In this document: piece by piece, positions 22,878 through 35,400 of the stretch
Layout: every line of letters begins with the position of its first letter
Numbering within the stretch: position 1 is the first letter of the stretch
NCBI RefSeq assembly: GCF_963583255.1
Contig: NC_084815.1
Location: forward strand, 9,285,724-9,349,723
From: Pyrus communis
Lineage: Eukaryota > Streptophyta > Magnoliopsida > Rosales > Rosaceae
DNA length: 64,000 bases
Direction of reading: 5' to 3'
Translations under genes and position numbers: made by a program
The notes under the pieces: model-generated
Database searches by the model: none
Told to the model about the DNA's origin: nothing
The model's input: the letters and a program-made list of their open reading frames with translations, nothing else

Positions 22878-24649
22878 TGATAGGAGCATATTTATGCTAC
22901 TTAGTTATGTTGTTTCCTTGCATTTAGTTACTTAATTACTATCTATTTTAGTCTTTTAAGCTATTTTCGTATGTTTTTAGGTCCTAATGGCAAAAGGAGC
23001 AAGAAAGTACATTTTGAGGCAATTTGGAGCAGTTTTAGGCATGGATTGGATAGCTTAACTATGGAGCAATGTGGATGGACGAAATTGAAGTCAAGAGATG
23101 CTAGGAAAGGCTAAAAATCTGGAGAAATAAGTCCAAATGCAAAGAAGATAAGGAAAGAGCAAGAAATAAGGAACCTTATCCAAATTTCCTTGTCTTATCC
23201 AAACCTTATCCAACCTTATCTTATCTTATCCTACCCTAATCTTGTCCTACCTTACTTCCAACTTCAAAGAGGACTCCTTTTCACATTAAATCACCTAAAT
23301 ATCAAGTTCTAGAAGCCCTATTTTCGTGCATTAAGTTTATGCCACATGTAACCCTTCTAGAAGTTCTAGAATCTGCCACAAGGATCATTCCTTGTCCTCC
23401 TTGGAATCTAATTGAAAGTATCCTTGTTCCTTGGTGATTTGGAGTCCTAATTCCTTTCCTTTTCAGCCCAAATTCGTGCCTCCCCTTCACCCTATAAATA
23501 CTTGATGCCATAACACTCAAAAACCACCACCCTCTACCACAAATTCACACCACACCATCCACCACACCTCAAGAGCCTAAATTCACACAAATCCCCATTG
23601 TTGGCAGCAAGGAAGGAAGGAGGAGCCACCTGGAGTGTTTCTAGGTGTATTCTATCTTTGTTTTCAATGTTTAATTTATATTCTCTTTGTTTTGTTGTAA
23701 ACATGAGGAGCTAAACTTGTTTTAGCTAGAGGAGACTTTGAAACCATGATTATATTTGCAATACGAATTGATTAATTCCAGTTGTTATTTCATAAATTGT
23801 GAATGCAATTTACTTAACCGTTTGATGGATAACTTATTCACATAATCGTTACAAACTTATATTCACAAGTAGTTAAGGTTGTTTTCACAATCATGTTATG
23901 TAAATTCCTAGCATGAGTATCATGATGTCATAGTTACAAGTGCTTTGTCAATACTTATGATTTTCATAGAACGTAATGATCTTTGATTGTATCTCTATTA
24001 TGATGTCATGTAGGGGACTTTTGAAGAATGCTTTGGGTTGTCGTATGATGTCATCCAATCCAATAACTTAAGGAAAATCTGAGGGTTAATTAGTGATGTC
24101 ACGGTTAATCTGGGGTGTTGAGGTTCATGGTTTATCGAAAAGCAACTGGAAATCAATTTGTATGCAAGTGTGTCATGTGTGGAGAATATCCCTCTAGCTA
24201 GGTAATCACCCATCCATATTCCCCAAATTCATTCATAACTTTGTCTAGTTTAGTTTCTGTTTTGTTTTAATTCAAATTCATGAAAACCAAAACCCCCCCT
24301 TTGTTTTAAGTGTCAATTAGGTTAGAATCTGAGCTATTGTGTGTTTTTATGTGTTTTGAGTCAAAACTAATTCAATTTTCGTCCAAAGTAAGTCCTAGAG
24401 TCTAGTTTGAGTCTTTTTGATTGTTTTGTGTTGTTTTGAGTCTTTTGAGTTTGTTTTGAGTCATATAAGTTTAGTTAAGAGTCTTTGAGTTTATTTAAAT
24501 GTTTTTAAGCATATTTTTGTATCTTTGAGTCAGTTTTCATTAGATTAGCAATCCCTCCTAATCCCCGGCCTAGAACGATCCCTACTTATATCTATACTAC
24601 AATTGTCAAAAAGAGGGTTTTAATTTGAGTGTTAGAATATTTAACATCA
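22878..24649 (+). mobile_element. Forward solo LTR nested in element 2
   Basis: TGATAGGAGCATATTTATGC to TTTAACATCA, 1772 bases, with a perfect AAAGT duplication at 22873-22877 and 24650-24654. Removing it restores the 3' region in line with element 1 (GTAGTCAGAAA then CTGTGTGAAAATAGAGAG). It belongs to the same subfamily as the LTRs at 44631 and 60471. It carries TTCTAGAAGTTCTAGAA at about 23358. Confidence 0.93.
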
Positions 24650-24654
24650 AAAGT

Positions 24655-24937
24655 CTGTGTGAAAATAGAGAGTATATCCGGTGAGGAATTGATTGAATTC
24701 TCTAAGGCATGTTACTACTTTTAAATGTTGTTTTAATTGATTAAATGCAAGCTAGTGAGTGGTTATTGCGGTTAAGTATAAGCTTAACAGTAAGGATGGC
24801 TAAAATCTATGTGAGCAGTGATTTTTAACATGTCATGTTTCATTGGAAATCCCTGAGGCACTTGTTGGAAGGTTTAGGTTTTGTTTTGTTTTCTTTGTTT
24901 TGCTCGGGGACTAGCAAAAGCTAAGTGTGGGGGAGTT
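24655..24937 (+). other. 3' region and polypurine tract of element 2, second part
   Basis: Continues the 3' non-coding region after the nested LTR and ends with CTAAGTGTGGGGGAGTT at 24921-24937 directly before the 3' LTR, the expected plus-strand primer. Confidence 0.8.
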
Positions 24938-25699
24938 TGATAAGAGCATATTTATGCGACTTTGTTATCTTATTTCTTTCCATTTACTACGTTAATTTCC
25001 AATTATTTTGGTAGTTTATGTTATTTTCTTATTATTGTAGGTCCAGTTGGTAAAGATGACAATAAATAGTCAAATGGAGCAATTTGGAGCAGTTTTGGAC
25101 TTAGATTGGATAGCATGCGTGGATAGCATATGGGCTTGACGTTTTTGGCGTTTAAATGGTGTTAAACATGTGCTAAACTCTGGAGAAATTAGAGTTAAGG
25201 CTTGGAAGACAAGGAATTACACAAGAAAAAGGAATCCTGATTGGAGAGGAACCTTATCTTATCCAACCTTATCCGATCTTATCTTATCCAAACCTTATCC
25301 TACTTTATCTTATCTCCAGCTGCAATGAGGAATCCTTATTACATTCCAACACTTTCTATCTAATTCTAGAAGTCCTAAAATAATTCAAACAACCTAATCC
25401 TTTTTCTCTTGGGATTCAGTTGTGCCTTTACCCTATATATACACATTATTGCCGCAAATAAGGGAGGAGAAGTGTGCCGCACCTACCATTCATCCATTGA
25501 AGTTGCTAGAATTTTCAGAGTTCTTTCTCTCTTTGTTTTAAGTTTCAATGTTTATTTTAGATTGTTTTTGAGTTATGATGAACATGTGTAACTAAGTTTC
25601 TTTCTAGCTAGAGGTGAATTCGAAGCCATGATCATATGTTTTATATAAATTGATTACATCCAGTTATTGTTTCATAAAACATGAATGCAATTTACTTAT

Positions 25700-28096
25700 T
25701 GATGCGAGATTTATACGCACACAAATTAAACCCTATTTGTGACAATTGTAGTAATGATGTAAGTAGGGATCGTTCTAACCGGGGATTAACTAGGGGTGCT
25801 AATCTATTTTGAATTGACTTGAAAACACAAAAACTAAATGTAAAGACTCTTAACAAGACTACTATGACTCAGAATAGCTTTGAAATACTCAAACTGCCTA
25901 AAACAATCAAATTGACTCAAACAGAAACTAGAACTTGATTTAGACGAATTTGAAAGTGTTTATGACTCCAAATGCTTAAAGACACAAAAATAAAACAAAT
26001 ACAAATGATTAAGACTCAACGAAATATGGGGGAAATGTGTTTGGACGATATTAAATTAAATGGACAGAATATAATTAAGGGCAAAATGTAAATATGAATG
26101 TGATGAAAATATGGATGATGGAATAGCCAAGGGGTTCTTCTCCACACATGTTACACTTGCATACAAGATTGATTTTCAGTTGGTCTTTCGATAAGTTATG
26201 AAACTCAACACCCCGGGTTAATTAGGTCCGCTTAAATTAACCGTCAAGTTCTCCTTAAGTTAATGAATTGGATGGGTTAGCGCAACGCAATTCACCACAT
26301 TCTCCAAAAGTCCTTTACGTGAAAAGCACAATAAAGATACAATCAAAGATCATTAAGCATTATGAAAACTATAAGTGTTGACGAGGCATTCGTTACTATG
26401 ATGAGCATGAAACTAGTGCCAAGAATTCATTTAACGCGATTGTTTATAAGCAACCTCCACTACTTGTGAATATAAGTTCATAACGATTAGGTGAAACTCA
26501 CTTATATTCTAGCGTCATATTCATGCATGAAAATTAAGCGCGCATTCTCAATAAACATACATAAATAAGTTATCAATCAAACGGTTAAACAAATTGAATC
26601 CACAACTTATGAAATTCCAACCAAAGATAATCAATTCATATTGCAAGCATAAACATGTATTTCGAATCACCCCCTAGCTAAAGGGGGTTTAGTTCCTCAT
26701 AACTTTGAAATCAAAGAAACACCTAAACATTCCAACAACTCAAACTTGAATTGTATGAACGTTTAGGCACTCTTCTCTTCCATTCCTTATACGTACAAAA
26801 CAAAGAGAATTGAATTTAAACATTGAAATCAAAGAAACACCTAAACATTCCAACAACTCGAACTTGAATTGTATGAACGTTTAGGCACTCTTCTCTTCCT
26901 CGTTGTTATCGCACAAGGTCTAAGGAGATGTTTAGGGCTTTAGGTGTATGTGGAATGGAGTGGGGAGTGGTTGGAGATGGAAGCAATGGAGGAGAAAAAC
27001 TGCAGAAAATGGAAGAGGATGCACAACATAGAATGGGCAGTTTTGTGTTGTGAATGGAATTCATTGTATGAATGCATTGCATGGTTTTATAGGGAGAGAA
27101 TGGAGGGGAGAGCATGTTAATGGCAGCTAGGATGAATGATTAAAGGGGTTGCTAGGTTGGAAATGATTAAAGAGTGAGGGGATGCATGTGAAAAACAGCT
27201 AGGAAAACTTGGTGGAATGCTGGAATTGCATAGGAGTACACGGCAAAGAATTTGTGTTAGGTGATGGGTGCATGTGTTGACTGATTTGTTTGTTGGTTAA
27301 AGCTTGTGAGTGAATGATTAAAGATGCATGTGGATGAATTAATGATGGAAAAACAGCTAGGAAAAGAGGGAATGCATGTGGAAGTGTGGCTGCAAAGAGA
27401 ATGAGAAAAGCTGGAAATGCAAAGGGAGGTCACGGCAATGGATGTTTTGTGCATGGAAATGAATGTGTTTGCATGTGAATTAAAGCTAGGGTGAATGATG
27501 ATGAATGCATGTGGATTAAAGAGGGAATATGGAAGAGAATGTGGTGCAATGATGAAGTGGGAAGCTAGAAATTCAAAGGAAGGCCACGACAATGGATGTT
27601 TTGTGCATGGAAATGAATGTGTTTGCATGTGAATGCAATGTTGTGCAATGATGGAGGAATAAGTGCATGTGGTTGAATTGGTGGTGAATGTGCATTGCAA
27701 AGAATGGATTTGGCTGCAATGGTGTGTAATTGGGCTAGGGTTTAAGTGCATAAAATGGACCCAAATTGCTCCCCCTTGCATGGCAAGGAATGGTGTTTGT
27801 GTTAAGCCCACGGCAAGGTGTTTATGTAATTGGGTTAGGGCCATTGCTTTGTGTCCTCAAGTGTATACAAGGCCTTCAATTTCATCCAACACTTGGGCTC
27901 CAAGCATAAGCTATCCATCCTTAGCCCAATAGTGCTCCAAAAGGCCCCAAAACACTCCACAATGCATCCTTTCGTCAAACACGTCTTATGATCCTGAAAA
28001 CACACAAAAGAAGCATAAAGGACTAACATAACTAAAGAAACATAACGTAAATGAACGAGAACAAGCGATTTAAGTCGCATGAATATGCTCCTATCA
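25700..28096 (-). mobile_element. Inverted solo LTR nested in the 3' LTR of element 2
   Basis: Plus strand runs TGATGCGAGATTTATACGC to TATGCTCCTATCA. Flanks CTTAT (25695-25699) and CTAAT (28097-28101) are a duplication with one change. At 2397 bases it is longer than its relatives, partly because of a direct duplication of about 120 bases at 26700-26890. Open frames on either strand inside it show no recognisable family. Confidence 0.9.
26706..26905. repeat. Short direct duplication inside a solo LTR
   Basis: The segment around AACACCTAAACATTCCAACA, through TGTATGAACGTTTAGGCACT, occurs twice about 117 bases apart with one difference (CAACTCAAAC versus CAACTCGAAC). The related solo LTR at 8348 has it once (near 9277). 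Confidence 0.8.
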
Positions 28097-29133
28097 CTAA
28101 TCTGCTTTATAGAGAACTTATTCTTGTATGTTTATTAAGGGTGCACACTTAGTTTGCATCCAGGGATTTGATGCTAGAATACAAAGGAATTTCACATAAA
28201 CGTTATGAACTTATATTTGTAAGTAGTAAAAGTCACTAGTCGTGATTGAGTTAAGTAAATTCTTGGCAGGAGTATCATTCTTTTCATAGTTATGAATGCC
28301 TTGTCAATGCTTATGATTTTCACAGAACTTAATGATCTTTGAGATGTATCTCTATCATGCTTTTCATAGTTAGGGAACTTGAGAAGAATAATTTGGTTGC
28401 GTCGCTGAGTCCAATTCAATGAACTTAGGAAAATCTGAGAGTTAATTAGTGATATTCACAATTAATTTAGGGCATTGTCATTCATTGTTTATACAAAGAA
28501 TAACTGGAAATCGATTTGTATGCATATGTTTCATGTGTGGAGAAGAATCCTTTAGCTATCCTTTCATCCATATTTCATTCATAACTTAATTTACTTGCTG
28601 CACTTTACTTTTGTTTTAATTAAATCCCCCCAGTCATTGTTTTGTTGTTAGTTTAACTTAGTTTTTAGGTTTATAAGTTTAATTTGTGTTGATTAGCATC
28701 CCCTCTAATCCCCAGAATAGAACGATCCCTACTTACTCATACTACGATTGCATAATTTATAGGGTTTAATTTGTGTGTTAGTTTCTAGCACATCATACTT
28801 GATCACAACCACACATCAAATGGATGATCATAAATAAGTAAAACGAAGCCTTGTTTCAAATTGGAGAGTTGAATGTGTTTTGACTTAATTTTCATAGAAT
28901 TGACTTGTAATGGTAAAATTAGTATCCATCTATCATTCATCTTTATTTTGTCTTGCATTTTAAGTTACTTTGGCTTTCAAAACAAAAATCTAAATTCAGT
29001 TTTCATTTTCATTGTTTAGTTAGGTTTCAGATAAATCTAGTAATTTGTAGAGTTCTAATCAGTCCCTGTGATTCGACACCCTTACTTGCGCGATTATAAT
29101 ATCCTTATATTTGCACTTGAAAGGAACACAACA

Positions 29134-29483
29134 TGGAGTCTTGCCAATGAGAGATTTTGTTATACATTTACTCAAAATATACACAATAATGTTGATTGCT
29201 TCACCCCTACTGTGTATTCAAAATATACATAGTAGTATATACACAAAATATACACAGTAGTCTTTTCATGAAACATACACTTGGCTATCTCCACTATTGT
29301 TTTATTCTTCTTCTCTACAACCCCATTTTGTTGAGGAGAAGAGGCAACTATTAATTGCCTTTCAAGTCCATAGTGTTTATTGAACTTGATAAATTCCTTT
29401 AAGCTTCTTGATTTGATAACCTAACTAAAACTCAACCATTGCTTTGAATTCCTTAAATACATTGAAGACATCTGACTTGTATT
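29134..29483 (-). pseudogene. Ty1/Copia integrase relic, part A
   Basis: Read on the minus strand it contains QQNGVVEKKNKTIVE, the core-domain signature of Copia integrases (QQNGVAERKNRT type), followed by the usual GEAxNxxVY...TKSLIGKTP segment. A stop lies in the MVEF/LGYQ stretch and a short tandem repeat of an ATATACACA unit disrupts it at about 29190-29265. It is joined to part B at 42064-42175 by the 3-base duplication of the CACTA transposon. Its other end is cut by the outer Gypsy LTR at 29133. Confidence 0.85.
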
Positions 29484-29850
29484 CACTAGTAGAAAAAACA
29501 GGTTGCGCGACGAAGAAGATTTTTTCGCATAAGTGTAACTTGCGCGATGGAAACACACTTCAGTCGCGCACACATTGGAAGAATTCAAGAAAAAAGAAAC
29601 AACTTTGCACGACAAACAATTTTGTTGTGCAAGAGGACTTCACATGATGATTACTATTGTTCGTCACACAACAAAAGGCAATAAATTTGGCCCCAAAAGT
29701 TTGCATGACAAGGTTTTCTAGATGTTCGTCGCGCAAAGTGTTGCTAAAAACGGTTAGCCACGCATTAAACACTTCCATTTATAGTGCGCATTTATAACAC
29801 ACTTTGCGCGATCAAGGATTCGTCGCGCAAAGTGTGTCGGGTTTTATATA
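29484..29850. repeat. Left terminal and subterminal repeats of the CACTA element
   Basis: After the CACTA terminus the motif GCGCGACGAA and its complement TTCGTCGCGC recur: about 29503, 29540, 29568, 29608, 29657, 29730, 29802 and 29828, exact or with one or two changes, often as close inverted pairs. In En/Spm these subterminal motifs bind the TNPA protein. More copies occur at 30780-30950. Confidence 0.8.
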
Positions 29851-29939
29851 AACATTATTTCAGAACCTTATTTTGCAAAGGTTTTGTTTCAAATAATGAC
29901 CGATTTGGTTTCAGATTCAATCAAAAGTTGGGTGTGAGA

Positions 29940-30515
29940 AGGCTCTCGTGATGGGCAAGGTAAAAGAAATATTATTGTTGAATTAATTGTTTTACATTTG
30001 ATATGGTTGAAATTATTGTTTTAATAGGCTATTACGTTTTAAATTTTTGTGGTAGGAAAACAAATGAGGAAATACGTGTTGACAATAGAGAGGTATCGAC
30101 ATAAACGTTTGCCCTCGTTTGATGACAAAAGTTCGGCTGAAGCATCCATCGAACTTAGGTTCAATATTGGGGGATTGGTGCGGAAGCAGTGTTCTACCGA
30201 GTTTAAGTCTTGGAAAATGGTGCCTGTGGACTTGAAGAACTCCAGGTGCAGGAGTTATCGGTAAGTTTGTATTAAAGAATGTGTAATTGTTTTTGTTTAA
30301 AAATAATATTTTTACAATAACTAATTTAATTTTATTGCCATTATAGGTTGTTTGGGATGTTGATGAAACCGATGAGAAGTAGCGGAAGAATGTGGATGAC
30401 CTTTTTAAGATGCCGTTCTGGCAGTGGAAGTTCAATGTATAGCGGTTGCAGAGCATGCATGAGTTGATAATGCCGTTGTCGATGCCCCTACTGATGACCC
30501 AGAGGAAGAGTGAAC
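29940..30515 (+). pseudogene. TNPA-like fragment in the left part of the CACTA element
   Basis: Two putative exons. 30049-30264 reads GGLVRKQCSTEFKSWKMVPVD, resembling the DNA-binding region of plant En/Spm transposase-24 proteins (the FLGxLxR...W..VP pattern). After a possible intron of about 95 bases ending at TTATAG (~30347), the frame reads VDETDEK, then KNVDDLF, and ends with a stop near 30512. GTAAG at 30260 fits a donor site. The identification is from pattern only; sibling coding at 40200-41650 is clearer. Confidence 0.5.
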
Positions 30516-31900
30516 TTAATTTGGTTTTTTTTTTTTGTTTTTTTTTTTGTTTTTGAAATAAGATTTATTTGAACGTTATGTTGGACTTTATTTTTAAAAT
30601 TTGTGTTACATGGATGGCTTAAAGTTTACATTAGTTATAATATATATTTTGTTAATAAATTAGTTTTAATAAATATTTTGGTAATATATAATTTGGTTTG
30701 ATGATTTTAATTCGATAAAAAAAAAATTTACATTAGTTATAAAGAAAGCGGAAAGAAAAAACAAGAAAAAAAATAATGCAACTTGCATGACAAATATAGT
30801 GTTCGTCGTGCAAATAGTTTACATTATTAACTTATAAAGAAAACAAAAAAGAAAATTTTGCAAAAAATTATTGACACTTGCACAACAAAGTTATATTTCG
30901 TCGCGCAAATGTAACTTGTGCGACGAATTCTATCTTCGTCGTGCAAAATGGTTCTTCCAAAAGTAATCTTTATAATGTGACTTTAGCTATAGAGGCAGAA
31001 AAACTGCAGATTTTGCCTCTGCACCTTCTTTCCCTTTGTTTATCTTCAATTCGGGATCCGTCGTTCTCATTTTCTCTCAATTTCTTCCTCTAATACTTCA
31101 TACATCTAAATCTCTATCTTCTCTAGGTTGATCAAGCTATTTCAGTGTGTTTGGCAAGGGGTTTTGTTATTTTCATTTACAAGTATCAATGTCAATTCAT
31201 ACTAACATCGTAAAATTTAGTGTGTATAGGGATATTGTGTGTGACTAGCACTCAGTGGATAACAATTTGGAAGGCATTTTCTTTGTTTTATTTAAAAAAA
31301 ATATAAATTAGTTAAATTATATTTAAATTGTGATGTTCAGTTTATATTAAGTTGTTAAATTATATTTATTACAAATTTTTTTATGTTATAATTATGTACA
31401 ATGTTGAATTGTATATGTACAAATTTGTACGTTTGTGTTGTGATGTAAGGAGTTAATTGTAATTAACTTCATACGTGTTTTTTTTTTAAGTAAAACTTAG
31501 TTTCCCGTTTAAGGATTAGTTGGATGTCGTGCATGGCTGCGAAAGCATGACTGGGGTCCAATTAATTCTTGAATTGTCCCATTATTTGGACAGTTTGGGA
31601 ATGCAAAGTTATGATGCGTAGTTCACGGTTAAAGGATTAGGTTTCGGTCGTGGGGATTTAGGTGTCATCTCTGTACGTTATTTGGGTGGCACACAGGTAT
31701 TTCATATCTATGGTGTGCACTGGAAGAATTGTACATAGATGCTGTTGAAATTTCTCCACGTCGAAATCTAATCTGAAGTAGCTGTAAATTATGTAACACA
31801 ATTTTGCATTCCCGAATGGGATAGGGCCATATCAAAAGCATAAGGTGACAAGATCATGTTGAAGTTGTTGTGATTATTGTACTCTCATTGTGGTTATAGG
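30516..31900 (+). other. AT-rich non-coding stretch within the CACTA element
   Basis: Apart from further subterminal-type motifs at 30780-30950 (TTCGTCGTGCAAA, TTCGTCGCGCAAATG), I see no supported coding segment. It may contain the promoter and leader of the TNP2 gene. Confidence 0.6.
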
Positions 31901-31919
31901 AATGATAGACACAACGTGA

Positions 31920-32415
31920 ATGCAGAACCCGAACAGATGCTCCAGCGAATACTTGAACGGAATCGAGGATTTTATTGACTTTGCATGTACACACAACCTG
32001 GGTGCAACTAGAATCTAGTGTCTTTGTAGGAGGTGTAACAACACATTTAGGGAAACTATTGAAAATGTTTGATTTCATTTAGTAAGGAATGGAATGGTAG
32101 AGACCTATAATATTTGGAACCTTCATGGGGAACAATTATACAATGCTTCATCTTTAAACGTGACAAGAGTGGGAAACGTTGAACCTAATATGGACCCTAA
32201 TGAACAAGTCATGGAAATCTTAAATGACATTTTTCCATTTGCATCGACAAATACCAATCAGGAAGTGGAAGATGACGTGCCTACACCTAATGGATAGTGG
32301 TGAAATCGAACAATATGAAAAACTATAAAAAAAATACCAACCAAGAGTTATACCCAGGGTGTGAGGGATTTTTAGTTCTCATAGCTATTGTGGAACTAAT
32401 GCACGGGAAAAAAAA
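31920..32415 (+). pseudogene. TNP2 N-terminal transposase-associated domain
   Basis: One frame reads SSEYLNGIEDFIDFACTHN, then a cysteine cluster CLCRRCNN and FHLVRNGMVETYNIW, ending with an acidic region. This is the pattern of the transposase-associated domain at the N-terminus of plant TNP2 proteins (FxxFA, C-x-C-x2-C, HL..GF...Y..W..HGE). Two stops (about 32016 and 32073) break it. From 32330 a shifted frame reads TNQELYPGCEGFLVLIAIVE, the next TNP2 segment, cut at 32415 by the nested LTR. Confidence 0.78.
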
Positions 32416-35400
32416 TGTGAAATCCCGTTCCTGGATTTCATTGTTATAATCTATGTATTTGTATTATTGAGATTTTATTTTATTTCTCGAGAATTTATTT
32501 TAAATTGTTTGAAGTTAGATTTTAACTAAACTAGTTACAAAGTTTGAAGTTTGAAAATTAATTGTATAAAATCCGTAGACCTTTGTAGGTCACCATTTAT
32601 ATTTTCGAATAGATCTTGAAACCACGAACGTATAGGCGAAAGCCGTTTACGAGTCCGAATTATAACGGTATAGTTATGAACATTTGAAGTTATAGATTTT
32701 AAATCGATTAAACTTCCACAAGGAAGAAGCCTTATCAGATTTAAGCAAAAATAAGAGGACCAATCAAATAAAAGAAGGGGGAAGGTTTTCGAAAAAAAAA
32801 GCAAGGAAAATGAGCTACTGCTAACCTATTTTGGGGGTGAATTGGACCTGTTAACCCACAAACTTGAACTGCTTGTATCTCCTTCATTCGAGCTCCGTTA
32901 GATTTCCCATTTTCTTTTCCATCTTTGCAGTTCGAAGCCCCAAAGCCAACGACTTTTCCGGCGGTTGTATCATTTTTTCAGTGATTTCGGCAACCATTTC
33001 CTTCGAGTGAGGTATGAAACTTCATCTACTCTTCATAATCTTCAAGTTGGTATGCTTAGTTTGTGCTTTCGTATTCATTTTAGAGTAGGTTGTTTAGAAC
33101 CCTTGAAATCTGGCTTTCTTCGGTGAATTTGGACGGTTTCCGGTTAGAATTGATCGTCGGTCTAGTTGTGAAAAGTGTTTCCTTTGTTGAGCTTTAGTTA
33201 CCACGTAAATTTGAGTTGATTTAGTTAATGTTGAAAATTCAGGGTTTCTAAACCCTCCACCCTCACTACCACCGCGTGTGGCGGTGCGTGGGACTGTCCA
33301 CGAGTGTTGTCTAGGTACCAAATACCTTCTAGAGACCCTGTTAACCTATCTAGCTCGGTTTCCCAAAATTTCATTGTTTGGTGTGGTGATCAATTGGACC
33401 GCCACTTGTTTGGGTGATTAACGATAATCCGGCCGTTGCATCATCACTAAACCTCAATGCATTATAGAACATTATATTTAGTTAAGATTAGTATTAATGG
33501 AAGCCCTGTAGGCTTTACGGCTTATCTTGGTGAGTGACTTTAACATATGTGATATGGTTATTACCTTGAATTCTTATATTGGTATCATCTGTGAATATAA
33601 CTTGGTTTTATAATGTGATTTCTATTAAAATGTGATTATATATATATATATATATATTTAGCCATAGATCTATGTTTATTAAATATGATTTGGCTTGTGT
33701 ACTGATGATGATCGTGATATGTGATTTGACGTGCATATTTGAAAGGTGGTTGATTTGCATAGATGGTATGATATGATGAAATGTGAGTGACTTTAATATA
33801 TGTGAATATGAAATGGTTTCATAATTATGTTTCCTATAAATTGTTAATTTTTATATTTAGCCATCGATGTAGTTTTATGAAGTGGGATTTGACGCGCATA
33901 TTGGAAATATGGTTTGTTTTGTATGATTGGTTTGATTTGATGAAAGGTGAAGGCTAGTGGTGGACCGTTAACCCATTGTCATGGGGTTTGTTGCTTGGAA
34001 ACGTGTTTCACCCCTCGTTTCATTATTTCATTTCTTGTTTTGTTGAGCCTTTATAACTTGAGTAACTTGATTCATGTGTTGTTTCATTGATTGGTTGATA
34101 TGCAATGTGCTCCACGATTCCGTTGAGTGATGGTCCGAAATCCCTCATACTCTACTCCATGATTTCATTGAGTGATGGTCCGAAATCGTATCTTGGTTTG
34201 GATTCCGTTGAGTGATGGTCCGGAATCCTTCCTGCTCCACTCCGCGATTCCGTTGAGTGATGGTCCGAAATTGTATCTTGGTTTGGATTCCGTTGAGTAA
34301 TGGTTTGGAATCCCTTCTACATTGCAATTCCGTTGAGTGATGGTCCGAAATCCCCTTTGGTGCCTTGGTTTCATTGGGTGGTCCGAAATCCCCTTTTTCT
34401 AGAGATGTAGTCTTCGGCCAAACTGCGTTCCTCTAGGCCTAGTTTTTAATGTATATATGAATGATGGTTTTTGGGAATCTTATGGTTTGAATTGGAAAAA
34501 TCTTTAGATGTCCGAGTGACTTCTACGGAGTTTTCAGCGACTTGATTATGATTCCATAAAGTATAATTCTATACTTAATATTTATATATTGTGATCGTTG
34601 GTTTGTTTTTATTGAATATCACATACTTGTATTATTGTCACTCACCTGAGCTTCGTAGCTTATATGAGTGCCTGATTTGCCAGTGTACCATTCCTATAAT
34701 GTAGGCATTGATTTTACATGTGACAGGTCTGGGTAGATTACAAGAAACCGCTTGATATTTTGGTTTCGTTGAGTGGTCCGGAACCCAATGTTGTTGGATT
34801 CTGTTGAGTAGTCCGGAATCCTTGCTCTTGTTCATTTCCGTAAGGTTATCTTAGAATCCTAAATTTGAGTGGATAAGAATTACCCACAATAGATATTGTG
34901 AACATAAATTAGAATTACCATGTTTATTACTCATAATCCAAGTGGGGAATTATATAGAGTTGCTTGGTTAAATTCGTGAAATGTTTTGTTATCGCATTGT
35001 TTGATTAATGTAATCCAATGCTAAGATTGTGCATCTTTGATTCACGAATTGATTAATTGACGGGATAGTGGAATGACATTGGATATGAGTGTTGTTATTA
35101 TGATTATTTTAGTTGACTAATGTTTCTAGAGAATAATATTGTGCATTGTTAATTCTTTAATATGTTACACGCTATGAATTGTGATTTTATGTGGGAAACG
35201 TGATGATTTATGTGATGGATGAAGCGGAAATGTTATTCGTCATGTGGGATTATTATGTTGGATATCATTGTTATTGTTATGATTAGACTTGTTGATAAAT
35301 ATGGTGAGAGAATATGATTGTGCTTCGTCAATTTCTTTGAAATATTGCATGATATGCATTGTGGTATTTTGTTGGGAGATAACGACTTATGTGATGAATG

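Larger units (their letters stand above)
16364..28795 (+). mobile_element. Element 2: old, integrase-deleted Athila-like retrotransposon
   Basis: Two LTRs of one subfamily flank gag, protease, RT and RNase H remnants. The flanks TACAT (16359-16363) and TACTT (28796-28800) are a 5-base duplication with one change. Integrase and the pol tail are deleted: coding ends near 22240 and jumps directly into 3' non-coding sequence. A forward solo LTR is nested in the 3' region and an inverted one in the 3' LTR. The coding parts have far more stops than element 1, many of the C-to-T type, so it is probably the older insertion. Confidence 0.9.
24938..28795 (+). repeat. 3' LTR of element 2, split by an inverted solo LTR
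   Basis: TGATAAGAGCATATTTATGC to GCACATCA. The pieces are 24938-25699 and 28097-28795. It aligns with the 5' LTR throughout, including TTTCATAAAACATGAATGC at the insertion point. Confidence 0.9.
15376..29133 (+). repeat. 3' LTR of the outer element, split by element 2
   Basis: Starts TGATAGACTAGG after the G-rich tract and ends GGAACACAACA. Its two pieces are 15376-16363 and 28796-29133, about 1.3 kb together. It is homologous to the solo LTR at 55724-57224: both have the segments GATGTAGCCT, ACTGGTTGCATTTTAC and TTCGACACCCTTA in order. The outer element's own flank is TGGAG at 29134, inside a Copia relic; the matching left flank lies outside the window. Confidence 0.8.

Noticed and set aside
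27257..27844. A 195-codon minus-strand gene
   Set aside because: It lies wholly in an inverted solo LTR and is a translation of repetitive ATGCATGTG-like DNA; relatives at 9700-10030 do not keep the frame.
34116..34391. A CRISPR-like array
   Set aside because: Repeats and spacers are irregular, spacers are related to each other, and the setting is a plant LTR.
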